Of a stretch of 64,000 nt of DNA, positions 9,395 to 17,955 are shown piece by piece. The DNA comes from Bacteroidota bacterium (GTDB taxonomy: Bacteria > Bacteroidota > Bacteroidia > Cytophagales > Cyclobacteriaceae). The stretch is from positions 1 through 64,000 of the forward strand of contig JAJRQT010000071.1 of NCBI GenBank assembly GCA_024280115.1, given 5' to 3'. Within the stretch, counting starts at the first letter, position 1. Each line of letters begins with the position of its first letter. The notes below the pieces were generated by a model. It ran no database searches. It was given only the letters and a program-made list of their open reading frames with translations, and was not told the DNA's origin. The position numbers and the translations under genes are program-made.

Positions 9395-9709
9395 TTAATA
9401 AAACTTCACATCCGTAACCAGATTTTTATCAAAATTCCGGTGGATGATTTCGAGCACTTTTGTCTTGGAAATGGTCAATTCGTGACGTAATGGAGCGGAA
9501 TTGAGCTTTACAATAAGAACCTTTTCTTTTATAAACATTTTCTCAGTTCTGCGGGCAATTGGCTTTCCCATCATCATCTCCCAGGAGTTGATCAATTTAT
9601 TCTCATCAAATTTTCCTCTAAGTTTGTAAGAATCCAACATGGCATCAATCGCTTCCCTAACACTGGAAGTGTCCGATTTTCGCTCTGAATATTTTTTTTT
9701 ATACCCCAT
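9395..9709 (-). CDS. DUF721/DciA-like protein
   Basis: A 104-residue protein of the DUF721 family. The core NSWEMMMGKPIARRTEKMFIKEKVLIVKL followed by SAPLRHELTISKTKVLEII is the family signature; it folds as a KH-like domain. DciA members load or regulate the replicative helicase in bacteria lacking DnaC/DnaI, and the recF-DUF721 pairing is common in Bacteroidota. It lies 12 bases downstream of recF on the same strand, so they are probably one operon. The MITE-like copy A sits immediately past its stop. The helicase-loader role is inferred from the family. Confidence 0.85.
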   Translation of the reverse strand: MGYKKKYSERKSDTSSVREAIDAMLDSYKLRGKFDENKLINSWEMMMGKPIARRTEKMFIKEKVLIVKLNSAPLRHELTISKTKVLEIIHRNFDKNLVTDVKFY

Positions 9710-9721
9710 GGAATTCGACTT

Positions 9722-10828
9722 TTATTCCTGAACTGCCAAGTTACCATTATCAACTGTAATAACTTTCCATTCCATGTTTAATTTTTCCAGAAAATGATTG
9801 GTGCGCTCAGGTCGTGCATCTGTAAAAAAAACCTGCCCAAATTCATGATGTTCAATCATTTCGGTAAGCTTTTGAATGCGGTGGTCATCCAGTTTATCAA
9901 AAATATCGTCCATTAGCAGTATGGGTTTAAACTGCTTTTCTTCGTGGATAATATCAAACTGCGCCAATTTTAAAGCAATCAGAAAAGACTTTTGTTGACC
10001 TTGTGAACCATACTTTTTAATTTGATAGCCGTCCATTTCAAACAGATAGTCATCCTTATGAATGCCAACATTGGTCCGTTGCAATATCACATCCTTTTGC
10101 AGCGATTCATAAAATATTTGTTTGAAATCTTCTTCCTGGAACTTGGACAGATATTTTAAATTAATTGATTCTTTCCCATCTGCCAGGTATGTATAATGCT
10201 TTAAAAGTTTTGTTAAATAAATCTTGCTAAAAGCGCGCCTTTTATCACAGATTTTTTTTCCTAACGAAATTAAAATTCTATCAAACGGCTCAACAAGGTC
10301 ACTATCAATTTTGCCAGTTTCAGCAAATTGTTTTAACAGCTTATTCCTTTGCTTCAAGCAATGGTTATAGTCCATCAGGTCGATCAGATACGATCTATCG
10401 AGCTGCGATATGATGCTGTCAAAATATTTTCTCCTCGCTTCTCCTCCTTCCATAATCAGTGAATGATCATTTGGTGCTATGAGCACAACGGGAAACTTAC
10501 CAATTATATCAGCCGCCTTATCAACCGGATTTTTATCGATAAGAAGTTTTTTTCTTTTTCCTAGGCTAAGTGTATTGCTTACATGAATCGTGTTTTGCGC
10601 AAGTGTAAACCTGCCAATTATACTATAATATGGCTTGTCGTGTTGGATACTCTGTTGGTCAATCGAATTAAATGCGCTTTTTGTCATGGATAAAAAATGA
10701 ATCGCATCGAGCAAATTCGTTTTTCCACTTCCATTGTCTCCAACGAGCGCATTTATGTATTTTGAGAAATCAACATTGGCTTCAGAATAGTTTTTGAAAT
10801 TTGCCAAATATAGATTTTCGAGATACAT
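9722..10828 (-). CDS. recF: DNA replication/repair protein RecF
   Basis: A 368-residue SMC-like ATPase that with RecO and RecR loads RecA at single-strand gaps. Walker A is GDNGSGKTN at residues 30-38, right after the family-typical start YLENLYLANFKNY. The ABC signature GSQGQQKSF lies near residue 273 and Walker B (ILLMDDIFDKLD) near 305. Length is normal. It is followed after 12 bases by the DUF721 gene, and its start is divergent from pdhA across about 115 bases. Confidence 0.96.
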   Translation of the reverse strand: MYLENLYLANFKNYSEANVDFSKYINALVGDNGSGKTNLLDAIHFLSMTKSAFNSIDQQSIQHDKPYYSIIGRFTLAQNTIHVSNTLSLGKRKKLLIDKNPVDKAADIIGKFPVVLIAPNDHSLIMEGGEARRKYFDSIISQLDRSYLIDLMDYNHCLKQRNKLLKQFAETGKIDSDLVEPFDRILISLGKKICDKRRAFSKIYLTKLLKHYTYLADGKESINLKYLSKFQEEDFKQIFYESLQKDVILQRTNVGIHKDDYLFEMDGYQIKKYGSQGQQKSFLIALKLAQFDIIHEEKQFKPILLMDDIFDKLDDHRIQKLTEMIEHHEFGQVFFTDARPERTNHFLEKLNMEWKVITVDNGNLAVQE

Positions 10829-10943
10829 AAATTTCTTTGTTGAATGTTTTTATTTATTTTCGCATCGCTTTAAGAACCCTTTAGTCATTTTAGAGTTAGA
10901 TTTCATAAAGCTCTGCAAAATTAAAATAAATACGCAATCTCAT

Positions 10944-11975
10944 ATGGCAACAGCAAAGGAAAAGAAAACACCTACTGCCACCACTAAGGCTCCATTTTCA
11001 AAAAACACTTACAAATTTTGGTTTGAAAGTATGCTCCTCATGAGGCGGTTTGAAGAAAAATCAGGACAGTTATATGGTCAGCAAAAAATCAAGGGATTCT
11101 GTCACCTGTATATAGGCCAGGAAGCATGTGTTGCCGGGGCAATATCAGCGGCAAAGCTGGGCGATAGCTACATAACAGCATATAGAGATCATGCACTCCC
11201 TCTTGCATTGGGCTCGGACCCTAACACAATTATGGCAGAATTATACGGCAAAGAGACAGGTATTTCCAAAGGAAAAGGTGGTTCCATGCACATGTTTGAT
11301 AAAGATCGAAAATTTTTTGGCGGACACGGTATTGTGGGAGGACAGATTCCATTGGGTGTAGGTATAGCCTTTGCAGAAAAATATAACAAGACTGACAAAT
11401 TATGCATTACATTCATGGGAGATGGGGCGGTTCGCCAGGGGGCATTCCACGAATCACTCAATCTTGCAATGCATTACAAGATTCCAGTAATCTTCGCTAT
11501 CGAAAATAACGGATATGCTATGGGAACCTCAGTCCAAAGGACCTCCAACGTGACAAATCTTGCAAACTTAGCTGATGCGTATGAAATGCCTTCTGAATCG
11601 GTAGATGCCATGAAAGTTGAAGAAGTGCATAGTGCTGTATCAAAGGCGGCTGTACGGGCAAGAAAGGGCGATGGCCCAACATTATTGGAGTTCAGAACCT
11701 ACAGATATAAAGGGCACTCCATGTCGGATCCTGCAAAATACCGAACCAAAGAAGAGGTAGAAACCTATAAGCGACGGGATCCTATTGAGCAAGTGAAATT
11801 ATCAATGTTAAAATACAAAGTTGGTACCGAGAAATACTTCCAGGAAATTGAGGCAAAAGTAAAAGAACAAGTGCTCAATTCTGTGAAATTTGCCGAAGAG
11901 TCAAAATTCCCGGATCCGGAGGAAATTTATAAAGATGTTTATGTCCAGCAAGATTATCCTTTTATAAAGGTTTAA
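10944..11975 (+). CDS. pdhA: Pyruvate dehydrogenase E1 component, alpha subunit
   Basis: The thiamine-diphosphate-binding alpha subunit of the E1 heterotetramer, which decarboxylates pyruvate to feed acetyl-CoA production. The ATG at 10944 gives 343 residues. The frame is open back to 10794, but that extension overlaps recF antisense and lacks family resemblance. Visible motifs: MRRFEEKSGQLYGQQKIKGF near the N-terminus, GKGGSMHMF, the ThDP motif GDGAVRQGAFHESLNLA from about residue 158 ending in ENNGYAMGT, and the phosphorylation-loop-like YRYKGHSMSDP. The E1 beta and E2 genes are not adjacent, so they must lie elsewhere, which is common in this phylum. Confidence 0.95.
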   Translation: MATAKEKKTPTATTKAPFSKNTYKFWFESMLLMRRFEEKSGQLYGQQKIKGFCHLYIGQEACVAGAISAAKLGDSYITAYRDHALPLALGSDPNTIMAELYGKETGISKGKGGSMHMFDKDRKFFGGHGIVGGQIPLGVGIAFAEKYNKTDKLCITFMGDGAVRQGAFHESLNLAMHYKIPVIFAIENNGYAMGTSVQRTSNVTNLANLADAYEMPSESVDAMKVEEVHSAVSKAAVRARKGDGPTLLEFRTYRYKGHSMSDPAKYRTKEEVETYKRRDPIEQVKLSMLKYKVGTEKYFQEIEAKVKEQVLNSVKFAEESKFPDPEEIYKDVYVQQDYPFIKV

Positions 11976-12007
11976 GTCATTAAATATTTTTTTAAATTTT
12001 TTTATAC

Positions 12008-12015
12008 TATTTTTG
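12008..12015 (+). promoter_or_regulatory. Candidate Bacteroidota -7 element for the TPR membrane protein gene
   Basis: TATTTTTG matches the phylum's TAnnTTTG -7 consensus and lies 16 bases before the start codon at 12032, in the 56-base gap after pdhA. No clear -33 TTG is seen at the usual 19-21-base distance, because the upstream region is an A/T tract. Support is therefore moderate. Confidence 0.4.
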
Positions 12016-12031
12016 CATCCTGAAAATCTAA

Positions 12032-12748
12032 ATGATGGCGAAATCTAAGAAAAAAGGGAATCTGAGCAAGGGTGAAGAGCTACTCGAAAAACCGGAAGTT
12101 CTGGCTGAACAAATCAGTAAAACAGAGGAATTTATAGAAAATAATAAAAAACTTGTTTTTTCTATTGGTGGTGTTTTGGCTGTTATTGTTGCCGTTTACT
12201 TTTTGTATAATTATTGGAGTACAAATCAGAATATTGCCGCTCAAAACGAAATGTTTCAGGCGGTATATTATTTTGAAGCCGACAGTTTAGATAAGGCGCT
12301 CAATGGCGATGGGAATAATTATGGCTTCCTCGAAATAATTGATGAATATCCCATGACAGACGCTGCTAATTTGGCCCACTATTATGCTGGAGCGTGTTTC
12401 CTTAAAAAGGGTGAATATATTTCTGCCGTTGATTACCTGGAAAAATTTTCTTCAAGTGATTTGTTGATTCAACCGAGAGCTTATGCCTTGATCGGGGATG
12501 CATATATGGAAATGGGCACTATAGACGAAGCTGTAAATTATTACACAAAAGCCGCTGATTATCATCCCAATGAATATACAACACCTGCATATTTGATTAA
12601 AGCTGCGGTGGCATATGAGCTGCTCGAAGATTATGAATCTGCTATTGACTGCTATAAAACAATCGTCGAAAAATTTGTGAAATCAAGTGAATACCAAACG
12701 GCGCGAAAACATCAGGCAAGATTGGAAGGCAAAATAAATGCCGGATAA
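12032..12748 (+). CDS. Tetratricopeptide-repeat inner-membrane protein (YfgM-like)
   Basis: A 238-residue protein with a charged N-terminus (KSKKKGNLSKGEELLEKPEV), one membrane helix at about residues 42-62 (LVFSIGGVLAVIVAVYFLYN) and a periplasmic or extracytoplasmic region of TPR-like pairs (AANLAHYYAGACFLKKGEY, PRAYALIGDAYMEMGTIDEA, TTPAYLIKAAVAYELLEDYE). This is the architecture of YfgM/DUF2133-type proteins that help envelope protein folding. Start could be either of two consecutive ATGs at 12032 or 12035. It is followed by a good intrinsic terminator, so it is separate from ribH. Confidence 0.75.
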   Translation: MMAKSKKKGNLSKGEELLEKPEVLAEQISKTEEFIENNKKLVFSIGGVLAVIVAVYFLYNYWSTNQNIAAQNEMFQAVYYFEADSLDKALNGDGNNYGFLEIIDEYPMTDAANLAHYYAGACFLKKGEYISAVDYLEKFSSSDLLIQPRAYALIGDAYMEMGTIDEAVNYYTKAADYHPNEYTTPAYLIKAAVAYELLEDYESAIDCYKTIVEKFVKSSEYQTARKHQARLEGKINAG

Positions 12749-12768
12749 AAACTAAATAAAAGCTTTTC

Positions 12769-12802
12769 AAAGGGATACAGCAAAAAGCTTTATCCCTTTT
12801 TT
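12769..12802 (+). terminator. Intrinsic terminator after the TPR gene
   Basis: A perfect 9-base stem (AAAGGGATA at 12769-12777, TATCCCTTT at 12791-12799) with a 13-base loop runs into T(6) at 12797-12802. It lies 20 bases after the stop of the TPR gene and 20 bases before ribH. Confidence 0.85.
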
Positions 12803-12822
12803 AATGACTAATACTTAAATAT

Positions 12823-13299
12823 ATGGCATCATCAAATAAAAATTTAAGCTCCTACACAATTGAAAATATTCACAACATATCTAAAAAGAAATTTGGGATT
12901 GTTGTATCAGAATGGAATTCTGAAGTAACCGAATCGCTGTATTCCGGGGCAATTGAAACCTTGTTACAAAATGGTGCTAAGAGGGAAAATATCATCCGAA
13001 AATCAGTCCCGGGCAGCTATGAGCTGACCCTGGGAGCGCAATGGATGGCAAAGGAAAATGATATCGACGCCGTAATTTGCCTGGGTTGTGTGATCCAGGG
13101 CGAGACACCCCACTTCGATTATATATGCCAGGCAGTGGCCCATGGCATCACCAGCGTATCTCTTAAATATGATAAACCGGTCATTTTTGGCTTATTGACT
13201 ACACTTAATTTGCAGCAAGCACTTGACAGGGCCGGGGGCAAACATGGAAACAAAGGCGATGAAGGCGCTGCTACCGCTATAAAAATGTTGGGGTTCTAA
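12823..13299 (+). CDS. ribH: 6,7-dimethyl-8-ribityllumazine synthase
   Basis: Condenses 5-amino-6-ribitylaminouracil with dihydroxybutanone phosphate in riboflavin synthesis. The 158 residues show the family landmarks: VSEWNSEVTESL near residue 28, VPGSYELTLGAQW near 64, CLGCVIQGETPHFDYI near 87 with the catalytic histidine in PHFD, FGLLTTLN near 126 and the KHGNKGDEGA end. No other riboflavin gene is adjacent and I see no FMN riboswitch upstream. A MITE-like element begins at the base right after its stop codon. Riboflavin supply is relevant to the flavoproteins encoded here (SdhA, flavodoxin, RnfD/G). Confidence 0.96.
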   Translation: MASSNKNLSSYTIENIHNISKKKFGIVVSEWNSEVTESLYSGAIETLLQNGAKRENIIRKSVPGSYELTLGAQWMAKENDIDAVICLGCVIQGETPHFDYICQAVAHGITSVSLKYDKPVIFGLLTTLNLQQALDRAGGKHGNKGDEGAATAIKMLGF

Positions 13300-13428
13300 A
13301 GTGTTTGTCAATAAAGTCCGCTATCTGTGTTATACCTGCTCTCAAAATGATCATCCCGATGATACTATCGGGACTCACATTTTTCGAGCTTCGCAAGCCT
13401 TGATAGCAATCTTTTTGAACTAAACACT
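13300..13428 (-). mobile_element. MITE-like element, copy B (inverted relative to copy A)
   Basis: A 129-base copy of the element at 9212-9392, in the opposite orientation. Its ends are AGTGTTTGTCAATAAAG and, read in reverse, AGTGTTTAGTTCAAAAAG, each running into CTATC. It lacks the two GC-rich inserts of copy A. At the apex it has a different palindrome, TCCCGAT-N6-ATCGGGA (13353-13372), at the same place where copy A has TTTAC-N5-GTAAA. It abuts the ribH stop codon directly and contains no coding potential, so any movement would need a transposase elsewhere. Confidence 0.75.
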
Positions 13429-13518
13429 GAATTTATAGATAGAAACTAAAAGACAAATAATTGGGCAGTAAAATCCCATTATCATTCAAAAATATTTCAA
13501 ATCATTTTATAAAAAAGA

Positions 13519-14838
13519 ATGAAAGTATTAAAATTTGGGGGCACCTCAGTGGGTCAGCCTTCGAGAATGCGTGAAGTAGCTTCCATTGTTACAGCTCAGA
13601 AAGGCCCAAAAATAGTGGTTTTATCGGCGCTTTCCGGAACGACCAATTCACTTGTGAAAATAGGTGAAGATATATCCAAAGGAAATCATGACAGCGCTTC
13701 AATTGAAATCGAAGCATTATATACCCACTATTTAGATTTTCATGAAAAACTCGTCAAAAAAGAAAACAGCAGATCAAAAGCCCAATATGTAATTCATGAA
13801 CATTTTGGCTTTATCAGGTCACTGTTGAAGGTTGAGTTCAATGAAAATTATACTAAAGAATTACTCGCTCAGGGAGAGTTGATGTCCACTAAACTGTTTT
13901 CCATATATCTTGAAGAAATTGGTTATAGAAATGTTTTGTTGCCAGCTTTGGATTTTATGGCCATTAACAGCAATGATGAGCCTGATATGGATTTTATTCA
14001 GTCCCGACTTAAAAACCTATTAGGGCTCCATACGGGGAATGAACTATTCATCACACAGGGTTATATATGCCTGAATTACGAGCAAAAAATTGATAACCTG
14101 AAAAGAGGTGGCAGTGACTATACGGCTTCTCTTGTTGGAGCTGCCATCAATGCGGAAATTGTTCAAATATGGACAGACATTGACGGGATGCACAACAATG
14201 ACCCAAGAATGGTAGAAAAGACCAAACCGGTTGCTGAACTCTCTTTCGATGAGGCATCTGAGTTAGCATATTTTGGAGCAAAAATTCTGCACCCATCATC
14301 GATTTTGCCGGCCAAACAATACAATGTCCCTGTTCAGTTGAAAAATACCCTGGACCCGGAGGCATATGGCACAATGATCAGCGGATTGGAAAAGTCAAAA
14401 GAGATAAAGGCAATTGCAGCTAAAGATGGAATAACTGCCATAAAAATCAAATCGTCCAGAATGCTTTTAGCATACGGTTTTTTGAGAAATATTTTTGAAG
14501 TCTTTGAGAAATATAAAACTCCGATTGATATGATTACAACCTCGGAGGTAGCAGTTTCACTTACAATTGATGATGACTCGAGACTCCCTGAAATTATTGA
14601 AGATTTAAAAATGTTAGGGAGGGTAATGATCGATACGGATCAGTCCATTATTTGTATGGTGGGAAATGATGTTGTCGAGGAGAAAGGTATTATTAAAAAA
14701 ATATTCGATGCTCTGGAAAAGGTTCCAATAAGAATGATTTCTTATGGAGGAAGTAAATATAATGTTTCTGTGTTGACCGAATCCAAGTATAAAAAACAGG
14801 CGTTAAACGCACTGAATAAAGGTTTATTTGGTTTGTAG
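13519..14838 (+). CDS. lysC: Aspartate kinase
   Basis: Phosphorylates aspartate, the first step to lysine, methionine, threonine and diaminopimelate. The 439-residue protein has the kinase start VLKFGGTSVG at residues 3-12 and the substrate/nucleotide region LKRGGSDYTASLVGAA around 195-210, followed by WTDIDGMHNNDPRMV and FGAKILHP. The C-terminal third (from about 300) carries paired ACT-type domains (ITAIKIKSSRML; IICMVGNDVV; RMISYGGSKYNVSVL), implying allosteric feedback by an end product. It is monofunctional, with no homoserine dehydrogenase fusion. It lies alone, 90 bases after the MITE-like element. Confidence 0.95.
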   Translation: MKVLKFGGTSVGQPSRMREVASIVTAQKGPKIVVLSALSGTTNSLVKIGEDISKGNHDSASIEIEALYTHYLDFHEKLVKKENSRSKAQYVIHEHFGFIRSLLKVEFNENYTKELLAQGELMSTKLFSIYLEEIGYRNVLLPALDFMAINSNDEPDMDFIQSRLKNLLGLHTGNELFITQGYICLNYEQKIDNLKRGGSDYTASLVGAAINAEIVQIWTDIDGMHNNDPRMVEKTKPVAELSFDEASELAYFGAKILHPSSILPAKQYNVPVQLKNTLDPEAYGTMISGLEKSKEIKAIAAKDGITAIKIKSSRMLLAYGFLRNIFEVFEKYKTPIDMITTSEVAVSLTIDDDSRLPEIIEDLKMLGRVMIDTDQSIICMVGNDVVEEKGIIKKIFDALEKVPIRMISYGGSKYNVSVLTESKYKKQALNALNKGLFGL

Positions 14839-14962
14839 ATTTCCAATAAAATCGTTTTCAATAATCGGTCCGTTGGAGTATGTTTAGTTACCCCGGGTGT
14901 AACCGGAAAATTAATTTGATTAAAGGTTAAAAACTAAATGCTTAAAGTTCTCTGCAAAAAAA

Positions 14963-16861
14963 TTAATTCAGCTTTAACTCATCAACCTTCTCAAGCGTAT
15001 CCGGATTGAGGACCTCCATCATGACATTTTTTCCATCTATGTGAAAATAGATGACTGCATTTTGCGTGGTAAATCCAGTGGTAAACGGTGACCATGGTGT
15101 TATTTCCTGGGCATAATAGGGAGCGCCGGCGGCTCCGTTATTTATTTGATAAATCGTACGTTTCAATTCAATCTTCTTCGGTAAATAAACTTCCGGGTAC
15201 CTGTTTGTTTCCGGACCAATTTCCGTTTTGCAATAGTTGTGCTCATCGCCACTCAAGATTGCCCGAACTTTGCTGCTTTTATTGACTAAAATATCCAGTA
15301 ACTCGTCTCTTCTTTCAATGATACCTTTCCCAAGCCTTTTCCCTGCGACTACTGCCCTGTAATCATTGTTTCCGCTATACCACATATCATCTCTGGTGTG
15401 CCCGCCATTGGGGAAGAATGGTGTGTGTTGTGTTACAAAAACATGATCAATATTTTTATCCTTTTCCAACATGTCAATAGTTTTTCCTAACCATTTCAAC
15501 TGATTATTCATGATATATCCATGGATATTTCCAGATACATGCTGTACAAATTGCGTAGAAGGCGCATACCAATAGTTGGAATTCATCACAACTACAGCCA
15601 CATTGTCATAGGTATAATAAAATACATTTTCTTCATAGCTTGGAAAATCTTCTGTATCAGCAGATGGATCATAGGATGCACCATCCTCACTCTTGGGGCC
15701 GTTTTTCGGGTTCACAAATTCACTTGCATACACAAATTCTGATGATGCTGTTTTGAATGGAAATTTGTCAATATTGATTCGGAGTTTAGTTTCGGGATCA
15801 AAATAAACATTCATCAAAACTTCATGATTCCCCATGCCAGAAATTACAGGAAAATAATGCGCAAATGGCTGAATGGATCGCTTCCAATTGGCATATTCCA
15901 ATTTAGTTTCTTCCATATTGGGATTGTAGCCAGTTATCATATCTCCGGTAAACTGCATAAATGAGACTTCTTTTAAGGTATTCAAAGCCATTATCTTTTT
16001 CATTATGTAGGCATTAACACCTCCCAGGTCACGCTCTCCTCCACCTGTTCCCGATCTGGAATCACTTGCATAGGCAAAAGCAAACTTAGATCTGCTTCCG
16101 GGTTTTGGCGCAGTTTTTAATCCATAGGTCTGAGTATTTTTGCCGAATTTCACAGTGTATTCATAATCACTGTCAGGTTCAAGGCCTTTCACTTCTATTT
16201 CATGCCGCCTCCCCTTTTTACTTTTAAAACTTTTATTATTAATTACTACTTCACCTCGGATTTCAGTATTTGTTTTAAAAGAAATTATAGCGCCGCTTTC
16301 CGTAAGTAAATTCACAAATGGCCCTTCTATTATCGTGTCGTCAATTTCAAATGGCCCTGTTCCTTTGAAGGAAATTATCCCGTCATAAATCATAACTCCC
16401 TCGTCATTCACCACTCTATAGCCAATGGTACCTTTGCCCTTATCTTCCCATCCAACCATATCGTAGCGCCCGGCCAGCATTTTAATGGAAAGATTCGATT
16501 TTCCACCAACAATTTTACTGGGCGATCTGAAATAAACAGGTTGCGGGTGCTTCGAATCTCCATATGGGATAAAGCCATAATATAAATCGCCATTCAGCAA
16601 TGAGTCTTGAAAATCAAATGAGAGTCCATCTACACTTCCGACCGGATTTCCAACAATACTTGGATAACCATAACCCTTTCCCAAAATTGCCTGGTAATAC
16701 TTTTTGCCCCTGACCAAAAAATAAGGTCCTACATCATCGCTTTGCAGATTGTGATGGACTAAAGGAAAATGAGGGGATGCTTGTGTGTTCTGTGAAGACA
16801 CTTCTGAAACTGAAATAAAAAGCGCAGCAGAAAGTAGTATAAGCTGTTTAAGATAATTCAT
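14963..16861 (-). CDS. Secreted metallophosphoesterase (purple-acid-phosphatase-like) with fibronectin-type domain
   Basis: A 632-residue exported enzyme. A signal peptide covers about residues 1-23. An Fn3-like module with RRHEIEVKGLEPDSDYEYTVKF precedes the calcineurin-like core. Metal-binding motifs are FAYASDSRSGTGGGE (first Asp), QFTGDMITGYN, ISGMGNHEV, FVTQHTPFF and LSGDEHNYC. Purple-acid-phosphatase relatives hydrolyse phosphomonoesters or phosphodiesters outside the cytoplasm. No T9SS C-terminal sorting domain is seen. It starts 27 bases after the stop of an endonuclease/exonuclease/phosphatase-family gene and is probably last of a three-gene operon headed by a membrane-bound AraC regulator. 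Confidence 0.88.
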   Translation of the reverse strand: MNYLKQLILLSAALFISVSEVSSQNTQASPHFPLVHHNLQSDDVGPYFLVRGKKYYQAILGKGYGYPSIVGNPVGSVDGLSFDFQDSLLNGDLYYGFIPYGDSKHPQPVYFRSPSKIVGGKSNLSIKMLAGRYDMVGWEDKGKGTIGYRVVNDEGVMIYDGIISFKGTGPFEIDDTIIEGPFVNLLTESGAIISFKTNTEIRGEVVINNKSFKSKKGRRHEIEVKGLEPDSDYEYTVKFGKNTQTYGLKTAPKPGSRSKFAFAYASDSRSGTGGGERDLGGVNAYIMKKIMALNTLKEVSFMQFTGDMITGYNPNMEETKLEYANWKRSIQPFAHYFPVISGMGNHEVLMNVYFDPETKLRINIDKFPFKTASSEFVYASEFVNPKNGPKSEDGASYDPSADTEDFPSYEENVFYYTYDNVAVVVMNSNYWYAPSTQFVQHVSGNIHGYIMNNQLKWLGKTIDMLEKDKNIDHVFVTQHTPFFPNGGHTRDDMWYSGNNDYRAVVAGKRLGKGIIERRDELLDILVNKSSKVRAILSGDEHNYCKTEIGPETNRYPEVYLPKKIELKRTIYQINNGAAGAPYYAQEITPWSPFTTGFTTQNAVIYFHIDGKNVMMEVLNPDTLEKVDELKLN

Positions 16862-16888
16862 AGGGTTAATTATTATACTGAGAATAAT

Positions 16889-17944
16889 TTATTTCTGATG
16901 GTACAAATCTATAAATATTGGCAGATGATCACTAAATCCACCGCGGTAAATTGGTCCCTGGTATGTCCTGAAAGGCCTGCCCGTCTTCAATAACCAATCA
17001 GCTTTGAAAATGTTGCTCTTCCGGCCTTTAATTAAAAGTCCATTGCCGCTTATCATAGTTCCGGAAACGATGATTTGATCAAAGAGAAACCAAGTATAAT
17101 CAATTTCTTTGAATACAAGTGTTCCTTTCCCGGAATTATAATCCTGAAAAGATAAATTATATAGGTGCCCTGCGAGGGCGTTTTCTTTTAGTTCATTTGC
17201 ATTTAATATTTCCGAAAGACTCCTGTCATTGGGTTCATCATTGAAATCTCCGAGGAGGATAATCTTACTGTTTTTATTGACTGAAAAAAGTGAATCCGTT
17301 TTAGTTTTTAAAGTATTGGCAACAAGGATTCTTTTATACTCTGAAAAAGCCTTGCCTCCGAATCTTGAAGGCCAGTGGTTGATGAAAAAGTGAAGGGTAT
17401 CTTTGTTTTGAAAAGTCATAGTAGCATGTAATATATCCCTTGTCGCAAACGAGTCATCACCAGAAATGACGATGGACTCATGTGATAATTTAGTAAACTT
17501 TTGAGGTAGGTATAATGCTGCAACATCTATTCCCCGACGATCTCTTGAATTTTCATGAATGATTTGGTAACCAAATTTTTTAAGTGGAGTAAGGGTCGAA
17601 AGGTCCAATAAAACCTGGAAATTTTCTATTTCACACAAGCCGATAAAGTCCGGAGGCTCCCAACCCCCAACGGCGATGATCGTTTTTGCAATGTCATTGA
17701 GTTTTTCTTTATATCTGTAGTATGACCAGCTTTTTTCACCTTCAGGAGTAAATTCTTCATCGTTGATGGCCGGATCATCGAAGGTGTCAAACAGATTCTC
17801 TACATTGTAGAACATAATCCGCAATCCACTGTCTCCTCTTGGAGCGGGATCGAAATCCACTTCATCAATACCAACCTGTGCTACCGAAGCAACACTAATT
17901 CCGGTAAAAATCCATGATAGCAATATGAAATTTCTTTTTGTCAA
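16889..17944 (-). CDS. Secreted endonuclease/exonuclease/phosphatase-family protein
   Basis: A 351-residue exported member of the DNase-I-like (EEP) superfamily. The signal peptide spans about residues 1-22 (FILLSWIFTGISVASVAQ). Catalytic landmarks: FYNVENLFDTFDDP (Asn), IGLCEIEN (metal-binding Glu), INHWPSRFGG, LLGDFNDEPNDRSL (Asp/Asn) and GGFSDHLPIF (terminal Asp-His). Such Bacteroidota proteins are usually extracellular nucleases or phosphodiesterases; the substrate is not determined. It lies 11 bases after the AraC-type regulator and 27 before the metallophosphoesterase, suggesting a nucleotide or organophosphate scavenging unit (inference). Confidence 0.88.
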   Translation of the reverse strand: MTKRNFILLSWIFTGISVASVAQVGIDEVDFDPAPRGDSGLRIMFYNVENLFDTFDDPAINDEEFTPEGEKSWSYYRYKEKLNDIAKTIIAVGGWEPPDFIGLCEIENFQVLLDLSTLTPLKKFGYQIIHENSRDRRGIDVAALYLPQKFTKLSHESIVISGDDSFATRDILHATMTFQNKDTLHFFINHWPSRFGGKAFSEYKRILVANTLKTKTDSLFSVNKNSKIILLGDFNDEPNDRSLSEILNANELKENALAGHLYNLSFQDYNSGKGTLVFKEIDYTWFLFDQIIVSGTMISGNGLLIKGRKSNIFKADWLLKTGRPFRTYQGPIYRGGFSDHLPIFIDLYHQK

Positions 17945-17955
17945 GCGTTGCAGAA

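Noticed and set aside
9193..9417. Open frames on both strands through the MITE-like element
   Set aside because: They are composed of repeat sequence and hairpins, without conserved protein features.
10794..10943. Longer PdhA start
   Set aside because: The extra 50 residues overlap recF antisense and include A/T-rich intergenic sequence; the family starts at ATG 10944.
14883..14905. GTTAC-CCCGGGT-GTAAC palindrome after aspartate kinase as a terminator
   Set aside because: Stem is only 5 bases plus a GC-rich centre and no T-run follows, so support is too weak.
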